A stretch of DNA of 34,729 nt from Flavobacteriaceae bacterium (GCA_024635765.1 JAGXIE010000116.1:1-34729), one strand, 5' to 3'; positions 1-8,124 are shown, numbered from the stretch's first letter. Made by a program: numbers and translations. Notes: generated by a model from the sequence alone, not told the origin.

Positions 1-1
1 A

Positions 2-985
2 ATCGCAGTATTTAGTACAAAATCTTACGATCAAGAATACTTTGAAAAGTATAGAAAAGTCCATGATTATAGTTTTACTTTTTTTGAAACTTCCTTAAAT
101 AAAGAAACAGCCAATCTTACATCGGGGTTTGATGTAGTATGTGTTTTTGTAAATGATAGGGTAGATAATAATACCATTAAAATACTTTCAAAAAACGGAA
201 TCAGCCTAATCGCTTTAAGGTGTGCTGGTTATAATAATGTTGCTATTAAATCTGCAAAAAACCACAAAATTAAAGTCGTACGTGTTCCAGCATACTCTCC
301 TGAAGCAGTTGCAGAGCATACAGTCGCCTTAATTTTAACCTTAAACAGAAAAACACATAAAGCCTATAATAGGGTCCGTGAGGGAAACTTTTCATTAAAA
401 AATCTTATCGGCTTTAATCTAAATGGTAAAACTATTGGGGTTATAGGCACAGGACAAATTGGTGAAACCTTTTGTCGAATAATGAAAGGATTTGGTTGTA
501 AGATTATTGCATTTGACATCTCAAAATCTGATAAATTTGTTCAACTTGGCGTTGATTACTTGTCGCTGAATGAGGTCTTTAAGCGTTCTGATATACTATC
601 CTTTCATTGTCCACTAAATCCCGACACCAAACATATAGTAAATGAACAGTCAATAGCATTAATGAAAGAAGGGGTAATGATTATCAATACGAGTAGAGGT
701 GCGCTCATTAATACAGCTGATGTAATTGTGGGATTGACAAATAAGAAAATAGGATATTTGGGAATAGATGTGTATGAACAAGAAGAAAAATTATTTTTTG
801 AAGATTTATCTGAACATATAATCCAAGATGATCTTATTTTGAGATTAATTAGTTTTCCGAATGTATTGATAACTTCACATCAAGCCTATTTCACAAAAGA
901 AGCAATGGATGAAATTACCATTACAACTCTTGAAAATATCAAAAATTTTGAAAAAAATCTAGAATTAAAAAATGAAGTAACATAA
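2..985 (+). CDS. 2-hydroxyacid (D-lactate type) dehydrogenase, 5' partial
   Basis: NAD-dependent D-isomer-specific 2-hydroxyacid dehydrogenase, probably the fermentative D-lactate dehydrogenase type that interconverts pyruvate and D-lactate in the cytoplasm. The frame is open from the second base of the window and gives 327 visible residues; only a few N-terminal codons seem to be missing, because the visible start (IAVFSTKSYDQEYF) resembles the usual beginning of LdhA proteins. The Rossmann motif GTGQIG is at visible residues 149-154. The catalytic triad is present: Arg232 (NTSRGALINT), Glu259 (GIDVYEQEE) and His293 (TSHQAYFT). An Asp after the second Rossmann strand (AFDISK) favours NAD over NADP. 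An internal ATG at 482 opens a shorter frame but would remove the substrate-binding domain. Substrate assignment is by family resemblance only. Confidence 0.88.
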   Translation: MAVFSTKSYDQEYFEKYRKVHDYSFTFFETSLNKETANLTSGFDVVCVFVNDRVDNNTIKILSKNGISLIALRCAGYNNVAIKSAKNHKIKVVRVPAYSPEAVAEHTVALILTLNRKTHKAYNRVREGNFSLKNLIGFNLNGKTIGVIGTGQIGETFCRIMKGFGCKIIAFDISKSDKFVQLGVDYLSLNEVFKRSDILSFHCPLNPDTKHIVNEQSIALMKEGVMIINTSRGALINTADVIVGLTNKKIGYLGIDVYEQEEKLFFEDLSEHIIQDDLILRLISFPNVLITSHQAYFTKEAMDEITITTLENIKNFEKNLELKNEVT

Positions 986-1150
986 GCAAACTATAACCTT
1001 GTTAATAAATTCACTACCAGTTTTTTTTAAGACATAAGTGCTTTAGCTGCAGATTTTACGGAATCATCAAGAGCTATAAAATATGACATTAAAAAACTGA
1101 TACTACATATTATTCCACTAATGATTTTAATCGTTTAACATTAACATAAC

Positions 1151-1951
1151 TCATTCCTTAATAAAAAATTCTTTACATTTCTCTATTGGATTTGTCTTCC
1201 TATTTTTAAAACCATGAACAATGCTACTTATGATCAGGATGCCGGCCGCAATTCCTGCTGTAAACACAATAGACATATGTTTTCCATAGTTAGTATAAGC
1301 AATTGCAGTCAGTGCCCAAGCTCCCACTAGAGCAAATTCCCGCATATTACGGGTCCAAGTGACGATTAAATTGATGATGGTGGCAATCACTATCATAATA
1401 ATTGTCCATATTGGTGGAGAGATTCCAAAACCGTCCCAATTTATTTTTACTAAATAAGAAGATACGTTTGCAATACTCGCCACTGTGACCCAACCACTAT
1501 AAAAGACAAATGGCCACCACACAAAAAAAATGACCGATATAGGTGCATCCCAAAGTTCCATGGCGTTATTCATAACGATTTTTAATAATGAGAATAGTAA
1601 CAGAAAAATAAAAATGCAAGAAAGGCCTGTATAACCATATAGCCAACAAAATACCCAAGCACTATTGGCAATACACGAAATAACGAACCACCAGCCGATT
1701 TTTAAAATGAAATCGTCATCTCTCACTTTTACGAACAAACTTCTCCCTTGATATATAATGAATCCGATTAGCAAAAGATATATAAAACCCCATATGGCAA
1801 AGGCATAACCTGCCGGGGTAAAGAGGGAATTTAAACCATCAGAAACGTCTCCAATTGTGGTGTTGTTGATTGCTCCGGTATTAGAAAGATAATTGATAAA
1901 AATGGTTGACACCAAGGCAATACCGTTTGATATCTGTAAGGTTTTTTTCAT
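1151..1951 (-). CDS. TspO/MBR-related tryptophan-rich membrane protein
   Basis: Integral membrane protein of 266 residues with about eight hydrophobic segments and many tryptophans. The segment FTPAGYAFAIWGFIYL after the first helix is typical of proteins annotated as tryptophan-rich sensory protein, distantly related to TspO/MBR. Classical TspO has five helices and about 160 residues, so this is the long form, whose ligand is not established. A longer frame opens with TTG at 1972; I chose the ATG at 1951, which puts the start (MKKTLQISNGIAL) directly before the first helix. It lies downstream of the UDG-fold gene on the same strand, with a gap of about 76 bases. Confidence 0.75.
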   Translation of the reverse strand: MKKTLQISNGIALVSTIFINYLSNTGAINNTTIGDVSDGLNSLFTPAGYAFAIWGFIYLLLIGFIIYQGRSLFVKVRDDDFILKIGWWFVISCIANSAWVFCWLYGYTGLSCIFIFLLLFSLLKIVMNNAMELWDAPISVIFFVWWPFVFYSGWVTVASIANVSSYLVKINWDGFGISPPIWTIIMIVIATIINLIVTWTRNMREFALVGAWALTAIAYTNYGKHMSIVFTAGIAAGILIISSIVHGFKNRKTNPIEKCKEFFIKE

Positions 1952-2027
1952 TTTGGAATCCTTTATATTCAATATGAAAATACAAATAATTACTGCTTAT
2001 TTTGACATAACTGGAGAATATAATGAA

Positions 2028-2705
2028 TTAAAAAAACTCGCGATATTGCATTACTCTAAAATCGAATGTATTAAATTCAGGATTGCGATTTTTAAGCTGC
2101 TGATATAATGGCATACTTCCAATAGCACGATTTGCGCTTCCAGATGCCGAGGTTAATGAGACCGTTTTGATAGTTCGATAGGTAATGACACCATCCGATT
2201 TGACGCGTAAATTAAATTCATGAATCCGCGGTACTTCATTTGAAATGACTTTCAACTTTAAACCATAGTTCTTTAAATGTTTGCGAAAAAAATATTCAGG
2301 TCCGTTTTTACTATTACCACCTGTAAATAATAATGTGTCGATGTGTGGAAACTGTTTAAGGTAACCAATCATATCACGCAAAACCACATTTTTCATCCCC
2401 AAATCTGAAGCGTCAATTTTTTCCCTTTCTGAACACTCTACTATGTCGCAGATACCTATTTTATGCTTTTTAAGGAATTGTTTGCGTTCATCAACGGCCT
2501 CTTGTGAATTGTCATATCTCAAATTTAGATCATGAATCGTATCAAGATATAGCCATAAGGAATTATAATAACTTCCATAACAAAAATCGACATCCTTCTC
2601 CAATAACTCACCAGTGGTAAAACGTGGTGGAGGCAAAGTTCCGACAATCAACTTAGTAGTATCATTTAGTATAAAAGGTGGATATGGATGTTGATGAATA
2701 AACAA
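2028..2705 (-). CDS. Uracil-DNA glycosylase-superfamily protein
   Basis: A 225-residue cytoplasmic protein that looks like a single-domain member of the uracil-DNA glycosylase superfamily. VGTLPPPRF at residues 21-29 sits where the family has its first active-site loop, YGSYYNSLW (43-51) matches the aromatic-rich segment that packs on the base, and SASGSANRA near the C-terminus resembles the Ser/Pro-rich DNA-intercalation loop. Which damaged base it removes, if any, cannot be told. The only plausible start is a TTG that immediately follows the TAA of the upstream TPR gene in the same frame (TAATTG), so translation probably depends on termination and restart of the upstream gene. No in-frame ATG exists near the N-terminus. 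Confidence 0.68.
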   Translation of the reverse strand: MFIHQHPYPPFILNDTTKLIVGTLPPPRFTTGELLEKDVDFCYGSYYNSLWLYLDTIHDLNLRYDNSQEAVDERKQFLKKHKIGICDIVECSEREKIDASDLGMKNVVLRDMIGYLKQFPHIDTLLFTGGNSKNGPEYFFRKHLKNYGLKLKVISNEVPRIHEFNLRVKSDGVITYRTIKTVSLTSASGSANRAIGSMPLYQQLKNRNPEFNTFDFRVMQYREFF

Positions 2706-3428
2706 TTATTTAATGTTTTTCATTTTCTCGATTTCGTCGATAGTTTGTCTATATATACGTCTATTATTTTTGGTCATCAGCTGAATTTCACTATAGACTT
2801 CATCCAAAACATCGTTTGCTTCCTGATTCTTATTTTTACTTATCAAAAATTTAATGAGTTCTAGCCTTTCATCATAATTGCTAAAAGGTTGATCTATGAT
2901 CCTCAATTGTGTTTCGGCTTCATCGACTTTGCCTATTTTATCCAACGACACTCCAAAGAAATACGGAAGTTCTGATTTTTTAAATTCAGATTGATGTTTT
3001 AAACTTTCACACATATTCACTACCGCATCATAATCTTCCTGTTGGAAATATAATTTTATAAGGGATTTTTTTACATAAAATTCATTTTGAGATGAATCTT
3101 GCAAAGCTTCGTTATAATGAACAATTGCGTTTGAATAATCTTCTGCAGAAAAATAAGCGTCAGCTAAATTCACTCTGTTCTGATACGTTTCTGAAAATTG
3201 CAGTTTGCGTTCCAGATCTTTGATTTTTTTTGAAGGATTGATAATGGTTGTCAAGCTTTCTTCTAACTTTTCCTTATCTCGATTTTTAAAGACTTCAGTC
3301 AACAAGTAGATTAAGCAGCCAACAACTGGAAGAAAGACAATTGCGAAGATCCAATAATAATTATTTCTATTTTTGAATAAATGGTAGACACAAAATGCCT
3401 GAAATGCGATGATGAGGTAATATTGCAT
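2706..3428 (-). CDS. Membrane-anchored TPR-repeat protein
   Basis: A 240-residue protein. Two hydrophobic helices at the N-terminus (roughly residues 3-20 and 25-45) resemble the phospholipase D N-terminal (PLDc_N-like) membrane domain. A charged linker and helical tetratricopeptide-type repeats from about residue 70 to 200 follow; the clearest unit is around NLADAYFSAEDYSNAIVHY. TPR domains bind other proteins, so a scaffold at the inner membrane is likely, but the partner is unknown. The gene shares its frame with the UDG-fold gene downstream and is separated from it by the single stop codon. It begins 75 bases from the divergent THX gene. Confidence 0.72.
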   Translation of the reverse strand: MQYYLIIAFQAFCVYHLFKNRNNYYWIFAIVFLPVVGCLIYLLTEVFKNRDKEKLEESLTTIINPSKKIKDLERKLQFSETYQNRVNLADAYFSAEDYSNAIVHYNEALQDSSQNEFYVKKSLIKLYFQQEDYDAVVNMCESLKHQSEFKKSELPYFFGVSLDKIGKVDEAETQLRIIDQPFSNYDERLELIKFLISKNKNQEANDVLDEVYSEIQLMTKNNRRIYRQTIDEIEKMKNIK

Positions 3429-3503
3429 GAATCAAATTAGATTAAATGCTTATTTTTTTTTAACTTAAAGCTTCGTTATAATATGCAAATAAACACAAAA
3501 GTT

Positions 3504-3635
3504 ATGGGAAAAGGAGATAAAAAATCAAGACGAGGGAAAATACATCGTGGTACCTATGGTGTAAGACGTAAAAAAATAAAAAAACGTCCTACTACTTTAG
3601 AGAAAATCAGTATCGATAAAAAATCAAAGCCTTAA
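3504..3635 (+). CDS. 30S ribosomal protein THX
   Basis: A 43-residue, very basic protein that starts MGKGDKKSRRGKIHRGTYGV, the hallmark of the small ribosomal protein Thx (bTHX), which sits in the 30S head and stabilises 16S rRNA in Thermus and relatives. The motif GKGD..(S/T)RRGKI.RG(T/S)YG is intact; the C-terminal tail (about 15 residues after the Lys/Arg-rich stretch) is longer than in Thermus. An in-frame ATG seven codons upstream (3483) would add MQINTKV; I chose 3504 because the family starts with MGKGD. It is divergent from the TPR gene and ends at the base next to the end of yaaA, so the two converge stop to stop with no spacer. Confidence 0.9.
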   Translation: MGKGDKKSRRGKIHRGTYGVRRKKIKKRPTTLEKISIDKKSKP

Positions 3636-4394
3636 TTATCTTGTAAATACCAAATTGGTTTCAGTGGACATCGTTTCGCTAAAACCATAACCATCATAAT
3701 TAAAACCTTTGATCTCGTCAATAGTTTCTGCATTGGAATCGATGATGTATCTCGTCATCAAACCACGTGCTAATTTGGCAAAAATACCGATGGTTTTATA
3801 ATCACCATTTTTAAATTCTTTAAAATCAACGTTTACAGCAGGAACTTTCAGTTTTTTGGTGTCAACGGCTTTAAAATATTCATTACTTGCTAAATTGAGG
3901 AACAACTCTCCATCCAACAAATCTTCGTTCAACACTTTTACAATATCTTTTTTCCAGAATTGATACAGATTTTTGTTGTTGCCAACTGGAAGCTTGGTTC
4001 CCATTTCCAATCGGTAAGGTTGAATTAAATCCAAGGGTTTCAACAATCCATATAATCCAGAAATAATTCTCACTTTATCTTGAAGCTGGCCAATCTTATC
4101 TTCAGGGATAGTGTATGCATCCAATCCTCTGTAGACATCTCCATTAAATGCGTAAATAGCCTGCCTTGAATTATTTTTTGTAAAAGGTAATTCCCACTCT
4201 TGATTGCGCTCATAATTCAATTGAGCCAAAGCATCCGATATACTCATAAGCTTTGATAGACTTTTGGCTGATTTCTTTTTGAGTAACTTATTAATACGCT
4301 CTGACTGCGAAAGAAATTGAGCTTCAGTACTTTTTGTGGTGGGTAATTTGCTTTCAAAATCAAGAGATTTTGCTGGTGACAATACAAGTTTCAT
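3636..4394 (-). CDS. yaaA: Peroxide stress protein YaaA (UPF0246)
   Basis: A 252-residue member of the YaaA/UPF0246 family. The Escherichia coli protein is induced by hydrogen peroxide and limits intracellular free iron and thus oxidative DNA damage. The start MKLVLSPAKSLDFESKLP is the family signature; YRLEMGTKLP and NLASNEYFKAV are further conserved blocks. A longer frame opens with TTG at 4442, but the segment between holds a good promoter match (-33 TTG, -7 TAACTTTG), which supports the ATG at 4394. It converges exactly with the THX gene. Function is inferred from the family. Confidence 0.9.
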   Translation of the reverse strand: MKLVLSPAKSLDFESKLPTTKSTEAQFLSQSERINKLLKKKSAKSLSKLMSISDALAQLNYERNQEWELPFTKNNSRQAIYAFNGDVYRGLDAYTIPEDKIGQLQDKVRIISGLYGLLKPLDLIQPYRLEMGTKLPVGNNKNLYQFWKKDIVKVLNEDLLDGELFLNLASNEYFKAVDTKKLKVPAVNVDFKEFKNGDYKTIGIFAKLARGLMTRYIIDSNAETIDEIKGFNYDGYGFSETMSTETNLVFTR

Positions 4395-4411
4395 AGGTAA
4401 TTCTTTAGTTT

Positions 4412-4442
4412 CAAAGTTACAATTACCTTCGATAAAATTCAA
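4412..4442 (-). promoter_or_regulatory. Candidate promoter of yaaA
   Basis: On the minus strand TAACTTTG (4412-4419) matches the Bacteroidota -7 box TAnnTTTG exactly, and a TTG (4440-4442) lies 20 bases upstream as the -33 element. Transcription would start near 4406, leaving a leader of about 10-12 bases before the yaaA ATG. This is a motif match only. Confidence 0.55.
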
Positions 4443-4525
4443 GGTGATAATTTTATATTTTCAATTTGGTTATAAACGAAATCTATCGTAGATAAATCAT
4501 CTAATTTCCGCTTTCACAGGAATTA

Positions 4526-5566
4526 CTATTCCATTTCCTGATGTTTGGCATAGTGTCGCCATTTCTCAATACATTCCTGCATATCTTGAGGAATCTCGGA
4601 GTCAAAACGCATCATCTTACCTGTTTTAGGGTGTTTAAAGCCCAAAGTTTTGGCGTGAAGTGCTTGTCGTGGTAAAATTTTAAAACAATTCTCAACAAAC
4701 TGTTTATACTTGGTGAAGGTTGTCCCTTTTAGGATTTTTTCACCACCATAACGTTCGTCATTAAATAGTGTGTGACCTATATGCTTCATGTGCACACGTA
4801 TTTGGTGCGTACGACCTGTTTCGAGGGTACAACCAACCAATGTAACATATCCCAAGCGTTCAATCACTTTATAATGCGTCACAGCAGATTTCCCTTTATC
4901 TTCGTCATCACCAAAGAAAACGGTGTTTTGCAATCTGTTTTTTGGATGACGACCTATATGACCTTCCACCGTTCCTTCGTCCTCGTCCATATTTCCCCAA
5001 ACGATGGCAACATATTCGCGTTCACTGGTTTTGTTAAAAAACTGTTTGGCCAAATGTGTCATGGCTTCCTCCGTTTTAGCAACAACCAATAATCCGCTTG
5101 TGTCTTTATCGATACGATGCACCAATCCCGGACGATTACTAGAATTGTTAGGAAGGTTATCAAAATGATACGTCAGGGCGTTAATAAGTGTCCCAGAATA
5201 ATTACCGTGACCAGGATGAACTACCATCCCTGCCGGTTTATTGACAATCAATAATTCATCATCCTCGTAAACAATGTCTAGAGGAATGTTTTCAGGTACT
5301 AGCAAGTATTCATAAGGTGGATGTGCGAACATGACACGAATCTTGTCAAATGGTTTAACCTTATAGTTTTGCTTTACCTGGACATCGTTCACATAAATAC
5401 TTCCGTTTTTTGCCGCAATCTGTATTTTGTTTCGTGTGGCATTTTCCACACGGTTCATCAAATATTTATCGATGCGAAGTGGTGTTTGTCCTTTATCAAC
5501 AGTGAATGAATGATGCTCGTAGAGGTCATCATCGCTATCTTCGTTAGGAGTGTTATCTTCAATCAT
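4526..5566 (-). CDS. rluD: RluA-family 23S rRNA pseudouridine synthase (RluD-like)
   Basis: A 346-residue RNA pseudouridine synthase. After an acidic N-terminal tail, residues about 28-82 form an S4 RNA-binding domain (LRIDKYLMNRV, then GSIYVND). The catalytic domain carries HRIDKDTSGL at 150-159; Asp153 is the nucleophile by analogy with RluA/RluD. GRTHQIRVHMKHIGH and LHAKTLGFKHP are further conserved motifs. Domain order and length match RluD, which modifies helix 69 of 23S rRNA at positions 1911/1915/1917, but the exact target is inferred. The start ATG overlaps the stop of the PASTA gene by one base (TAATG), so the two genes are translationally coupled. Confidence 0.9.
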   Translation of the reverse strand: MIEDNTPNEDSDDDLYEHHSFTVDKGQTPLRIDKYLMNRVENATRNKIQIAAKNGSIYVNDVQVKQNYKVKPFDKIRVMFAHPPYEYLLVPENIPLDIVYEDDELLIVNKPAGMVVHPGHGNYSGTLINALTYHFDNLPNNSSNRPGLVHRIDKDTSGLLVVAKTEEAMTHLAKQFFNKTSEREYVAIVWGNMDEDEGTVEGHIGRHPKNRLQNTVFFGDDEDKGKSAVTHYKVIERLGYVTLVGCTLETGRTHQIRVHMKHIGHTLFNDERYGGEKILKGTTFTKYKQFVENCFKILPRQALHAKTLGFKHPKTGKMMRFDSEIPQDMQECIEKWRHYAKHQEME

Positions 5567-6129
5567 TAGTCTTCGTCTGATCTATTGCCATTACCAAGAA
5601 CCAAATCGATTTTGGATGTAATTGGAAGTAAGTCGCCTTGTTCAATTTTATTGCCTTTAAAGTTTATTGACAACACTACATCTTTCCCAATGTCATCTAT
5701 ATAGGATATTTTTCCGACTTCAAAACCAAGGGCCTCAAGAGTAGGTTTTGCTTGCCTAAATGTACGACGAACAATATTAGGGACTTCAACCTTACGATAG
5801 CCAGATGGATTTAGGGTCAGATAGATTTTACGATCTTCCTTCACTTGAGTTCCAGCGAGAGGATACTGCTCTATAACTGAAAACTTTGGATATTTTGGAT
5901 TGAAATTAGCCGAATCCTGAATCTCCATGCGCAAATCCTTATCATCCAATTCTATTTGAACGGTTGATAACGATTTACCAGTCAAATCTGGTACCTCAAC
6001 AAAACTACCATGGTTAGTCGTAACATTTAACCATTTTAAAATGATAAAACAGATGACAATAATTACGATAATTGCCAATGCCAATTGTTTCAAAAATACT
6101 TTACTGGTCAAAAATTTTGTAAGGCTCAT
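5566..6129 (-). CDS. PASTA-domain membrane protein
   Basis: A 187-residue single-pass membrane protein: a short cytoplasmic N-terminus, one helix at about residues 14-35, then two PASTA domains (about 43-112, from VEVPDLTGKSL; about 113-180, from VEVPNIVRRTF). PASTA domains elsewhere bind peptidoglycan fragments or beta-lactams and are attached to Ser/Thr kinases or PBPs; here they stand alone in the periplasm. The longest frame opens with a TTG directly before the ATG at 6129, which I take as the start. It is coupled to rluD and divergent from ddl, a peptidoglycan precursor gene, which fits a cell-wall role. The ligand is unknown. Confidence 0.85.
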   Translation of the reverse strand: MSLTKFLTSKVFLKQLALAIIVIIVICFIILKWLNVTTNHGSFVEVPDLTGKSLSTVQIELDDKDLRMEIQDSANFNPKYPKFSVIEQYPLAGTQVKEDRKIYLTLNPSGYRKVEVPNIVRRTFRQAKPTLEALGFEVGKISYIDDIGKDVVLSINFKGNKIEQGDLLPITSKIDLVLGNGNRSDED

Positions 6130-6148
6130 CAAGTTTTTTAATAAAGGA

Positions 6149-6156
6149 CAAATATA
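6149..6156 (-). promoter_or_regulatory. Candidate -7 box for PASTA-rluD operon
   Basis: TATATTTG on the minus strand matches TAnnTTTG, 20 bases before the PASTA start. I see no clear TTG at the -33 distance, so the support is moderate. Confidence 0.4.
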
Positions 6157-6234
6157 TAAAATCCAAAGGGTTTTTTCTTTTGGTTTTTATGTGATATTTT
6201 AGCTTAACGATTATTATGGTCGTTTGTTTTACTT

Positions 6235-7209
6235 ATGAAGAAAAATATTGCCATTATAATGGGAGGTTATTCAAGTGAATATGAAATTTCCCTAAAAAGC
6301 GGTCAGGTGGTTTTTGAGACCCTTGATTCAGAAAAATACAGCCCGTTCCGGATCCATATATTTAAGAATAAATGGGTCTATGTAAATGGAATGGATGAAG
6401 AATTTCCTATTGACAGAAATGACTTTTCCGTTATGGTCAATGACACGAAAATTACTTTTGATTGTGTTTTTAATGCCATCCATGGCACGCCAGGCGAAGA
6501 TGGTTATATGCAAGGATATCTTGAATTACTGAACATTCCTCACACCAGTTGCGGTATGTATCAAGCTGCCTTAACTTTCAATAAAAGAGATTGCATCAGT
6601 ACGTTGAAACCTTATGGAATCAAAACTGCGACTTCCTACTATGTGAATTATGGCGATAAAATTGATGAACAGGCAATTGTCGACAAAGTGGGACTACCTT
6701 GCTTTGTGAAAGCGAACAAGGCTGGAAGTAGCTTTGGCATTACCAAAGTCTACAAGAAAGAAGATTTGCAAAATGCTTTGGAAGTTGCTTTCAAAGAAGA
6801 TGATGAAGTTATTATTGAATCGTTTCTGGATGGCACGGAAGTATCAGTTGGTGTTATTACCTATAAAGGAGAAGTGAAAGTATTACCCATCACGGAAATC
6901 GTAAGTAACAATGATTTTTTCGATTACAAAGCAAAATATCTTGGTGAATCACAGGAAATCACACCAGCCAGACTGACAAAAGAGCAAGAAGAAAAAGTGA
7001 ATGCGATTGCAAAAAAAGTATATGAAGTCTTAAAAATGAAAGGATTCAGTCGAAGTGAATATATTTTTAAGAATGGCGAACCGCATTTGCTGGAAGTCAA
7101 TACGGTCCCAGGAATGACCAAGGCCAGTATATTGCCTCAACAAGCCGCTGCTGCTGGGATTAGTTTAAAGGAATTGTTCGGGAATGCAATCGAAGAAGCT
7201 TTGAATTAA
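6235..7209 (+). CDS. ddl: D-alanine--D-alanine ligase
   Basis: ATP-dependent ligase that joins two D-alanines to give the dipeptide end of the peptidoglycan precursor, in the cytoplasm. The 324 residues show the N-terminal domain with GGYSSEYEISLKSG and the HGTPGEDGYMQGYLELL block, followed by an ATP-grasp domain (PCFVKANKAGSSFGITKV; VIIESFLDGTEVSVGV) and the C-terminal metal-binding and substrate region FKNGEPHLLEVNTVPGMT. Length and motif order are normal for Ddl. It is divergent from the PASTA-rluD operon and is followed by coaD in the same direction after 63 bases. Confidence 0.96.
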   Translation: MKKNIAIIMGGYSSEYEISLKSGQVVFETLDSEKYSPFRIHIFKNKWVYVNGMDEEFPIDRNDFSVMVNDTKITFDCVFNAIHGTPGEDGYMQGYLELLNIPHTSCGMYQAALTFNKRDCISTLKPYGIKTATSYYVNYGDKIDEQAIVDKVGLPCFVKANKAGSSFGITKVYKKEDLQNALEVAFKEDDEVIIESFLDGTEVSVGVITYKGEVKVLPITEIVSNNDFFDYKAKYLGESQEITPARLTKEQEEKVNAIAKKVYEVLKMKGFSRSEYIFKNGEPHLLEVNTVPGMTKASILPQQAAAAGISLKELFGNAIEEALN

Positions 7210-7217
7210 TTATTGAT

Positions 7218-7225
7218 TATATTTG
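7218..7225 (+). promoter_or_regulatory. Candidate -7 box upstream of coaD
   Basis: TATATTTG on the plus strand, 47 bases before the coaD start, matches TAnnTTTG. The nearest TTG upstream is only 14 bases away, shorter than usual. If used, the transcript would carry the hairpin at 7251-7266 in its leader. Confidence 0.33.
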
Positions 7226-7250
7226 ATAATTCGAATTAATTAAATGAGAT

Positions 7251-7266
7251 TCCTGCCTTTGCAGGA
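7251..7266. repeat. Intergenic palindrome between ddl and coaD
   Basis: TCCTGC-CTTT-GCAGGA is a perfect 6-bp stem with a 4-base loop, set in GAGAT...CATACT seven bases before coaD. It resembles the GAGATTCCTGC..GCAGGAATGACA intergenic repeat I associate with flavobacterial genomes (recollection, not tested). It could be a mobile-type small repeat or a hairpin affecting coaD translation. Confidence 0.45.
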
Positions 7267-7272
7267 CATACT

Positions 7273-7728
7273 ATGAAACGAGCACTATTCCCGGGATCCT
7301 TTGATCCAATCACTTTAGGTCATTATGACATCATAAAAAGAGGTATACATCTTTTTGATGAAGTGGTGGTTGCCGTTGGTATCAATGCGGAAAAAAAATA
7401 CATGTTTTCTTTGGAAGAACGTCAACGCTTTATTGAAGAAGCTTTCAAAGATGAACCGAAGGTTAAGATAGTGACATATGAAGGCCTAACCATTGATTTT
7501 TGTAAAGTCATAAAGGCTCAATTCATCTTACGTGGATTGCGCAATCCAGCAGATTTTGAGTTTGAAAAAGCCATCGCCCATACCAATCGTAAATTATCGA
7601 AAATTGAAACTGTATTCTTATTAACAGCAGCAAGAACGTCCTATATATCTTCTTCTATTGTTAGGGATGTGATTCGGAATAATGGCGATTATACGGTTTT
7701 AGTGCCAGACAGCGTAAAAGTCAAATGA
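7273..7728 (+). CDS. coaD: Phosphopantetheine adenylyltransferase
   Basis: Transfers the AMP moiety of ATP to 4'-phosphopantetheine to form dephospho-CoA, the penultimate step of coenzyme A synthesis. The 151 residues contain the nucleotidyltransferase motif TLGH at 14-17 after FPGSFDP, the substrate loop RGLRNPADFEFE, and the ISSSIVRDV motif near residue 128 equivalent to the ISSS(L/I)V signature. Length is typical. A TATATTTG box and a palindrome lie between it and ddl, so it may have its own promoter or be read from ddl. The stop overlaps an ATG that opens only a 17-codon stub. Confidence 0.95.
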   Translation: MKRALFPGSFDPITLGHYDIIKRGIHLFDEVVVAVGINAEKKYMFSLEERQRFIEEAFKDEPKVKIVTYEGLTIDFCKVIKAQFILRGLRNPADFEFEKAIAHTNRKLSKIETVFLLTAARTSYISSSIVRDVIRNNGDYTVLVPDSVKVK

Positions 7729-8124
7729 GATTGTTCTTCTTTGCCTTTTGGACGGCTTCCAACTTATTGTGCACTTGAAATCTCCAAAGCAAATGAATTC
7801 TCGTTTATAACTAAAAAACACCGTAAGTAAATTAAAGAATTTGATGATTAAAGAGTAGAAAAAAAGGCATCAGTTCTTCACTGATTTTACAAACAGAAGA
7901 TGAAACTGACGCTTTTTTAAAAATTGATTAATAGCATTACTAATATAACTATAAATTAAAGTCTTTGCAAGATTTTTTCGACAAATCGCAATAAAAAAAG
8001 ATTAAGCGCAATCGTTTTCGTAAAGTATCCATTTTTCATATAAACTAGGATATTTATATTATAAAGCAAGGTATATTTTAGGTTATTGACTTTTTATATG
8101 AAATGCTTGTGGTCTTGGCGGCCT
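7725..8124. other. Intergenic region after coaD with short stub frame
   Basis: About 396 bases without an intact gene. An ATG overlapping the coaD stop (ATGA) opens 17 codons starting MRLFFFAFWTASNLLC, which looks like the start of a signal peptide but ends in a stop; it may be the eroded beginning of a former downstream gene or chance. A terminator-like hairpin lies at 7867-7918. The rest, up to the end of the GSCFA gene, is AT-rich and shows nothing I can name. Confidence 0.4.
7867..7918 (+). terminator. Probable bidirectional terminator between coaD and GSCFA gene
   Basis: The arms GCATCAGTT (7867-7875) and AACTGACGC (7904-7912) pair with one A-C mismatch; an inner CTTC/GAAG can extend the stem. 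Six T residues follow on the plus strand, and seven A residues precede it, giving a T-run on the minus strand too. It lies between convergent genes, as expected for a shared terminator, although about 140 bases beyond coaD. Confidence 0.55.

Noticed and set aside
1033-1139. Short open stretch reading ALAADFTESSRAIKYDIKK in the gap after the dehydrogenase
   Set aside because: About 35 codons, no start codon and no recognised match; could be a relic but is not supportable.
1893-2108. 71-codon plus-strand frame overlapping the ends of two minus-strand genes
   Set aside because: Spans the start of the TspO-like gene and the end of the UDG-fold gene antisense; no coding character.
3429-3503. TAATTTG sequence just before the TPR gene as a -7 box
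   Set aside because: One base short of TAnnTTTG and only a few bases from the start codon.
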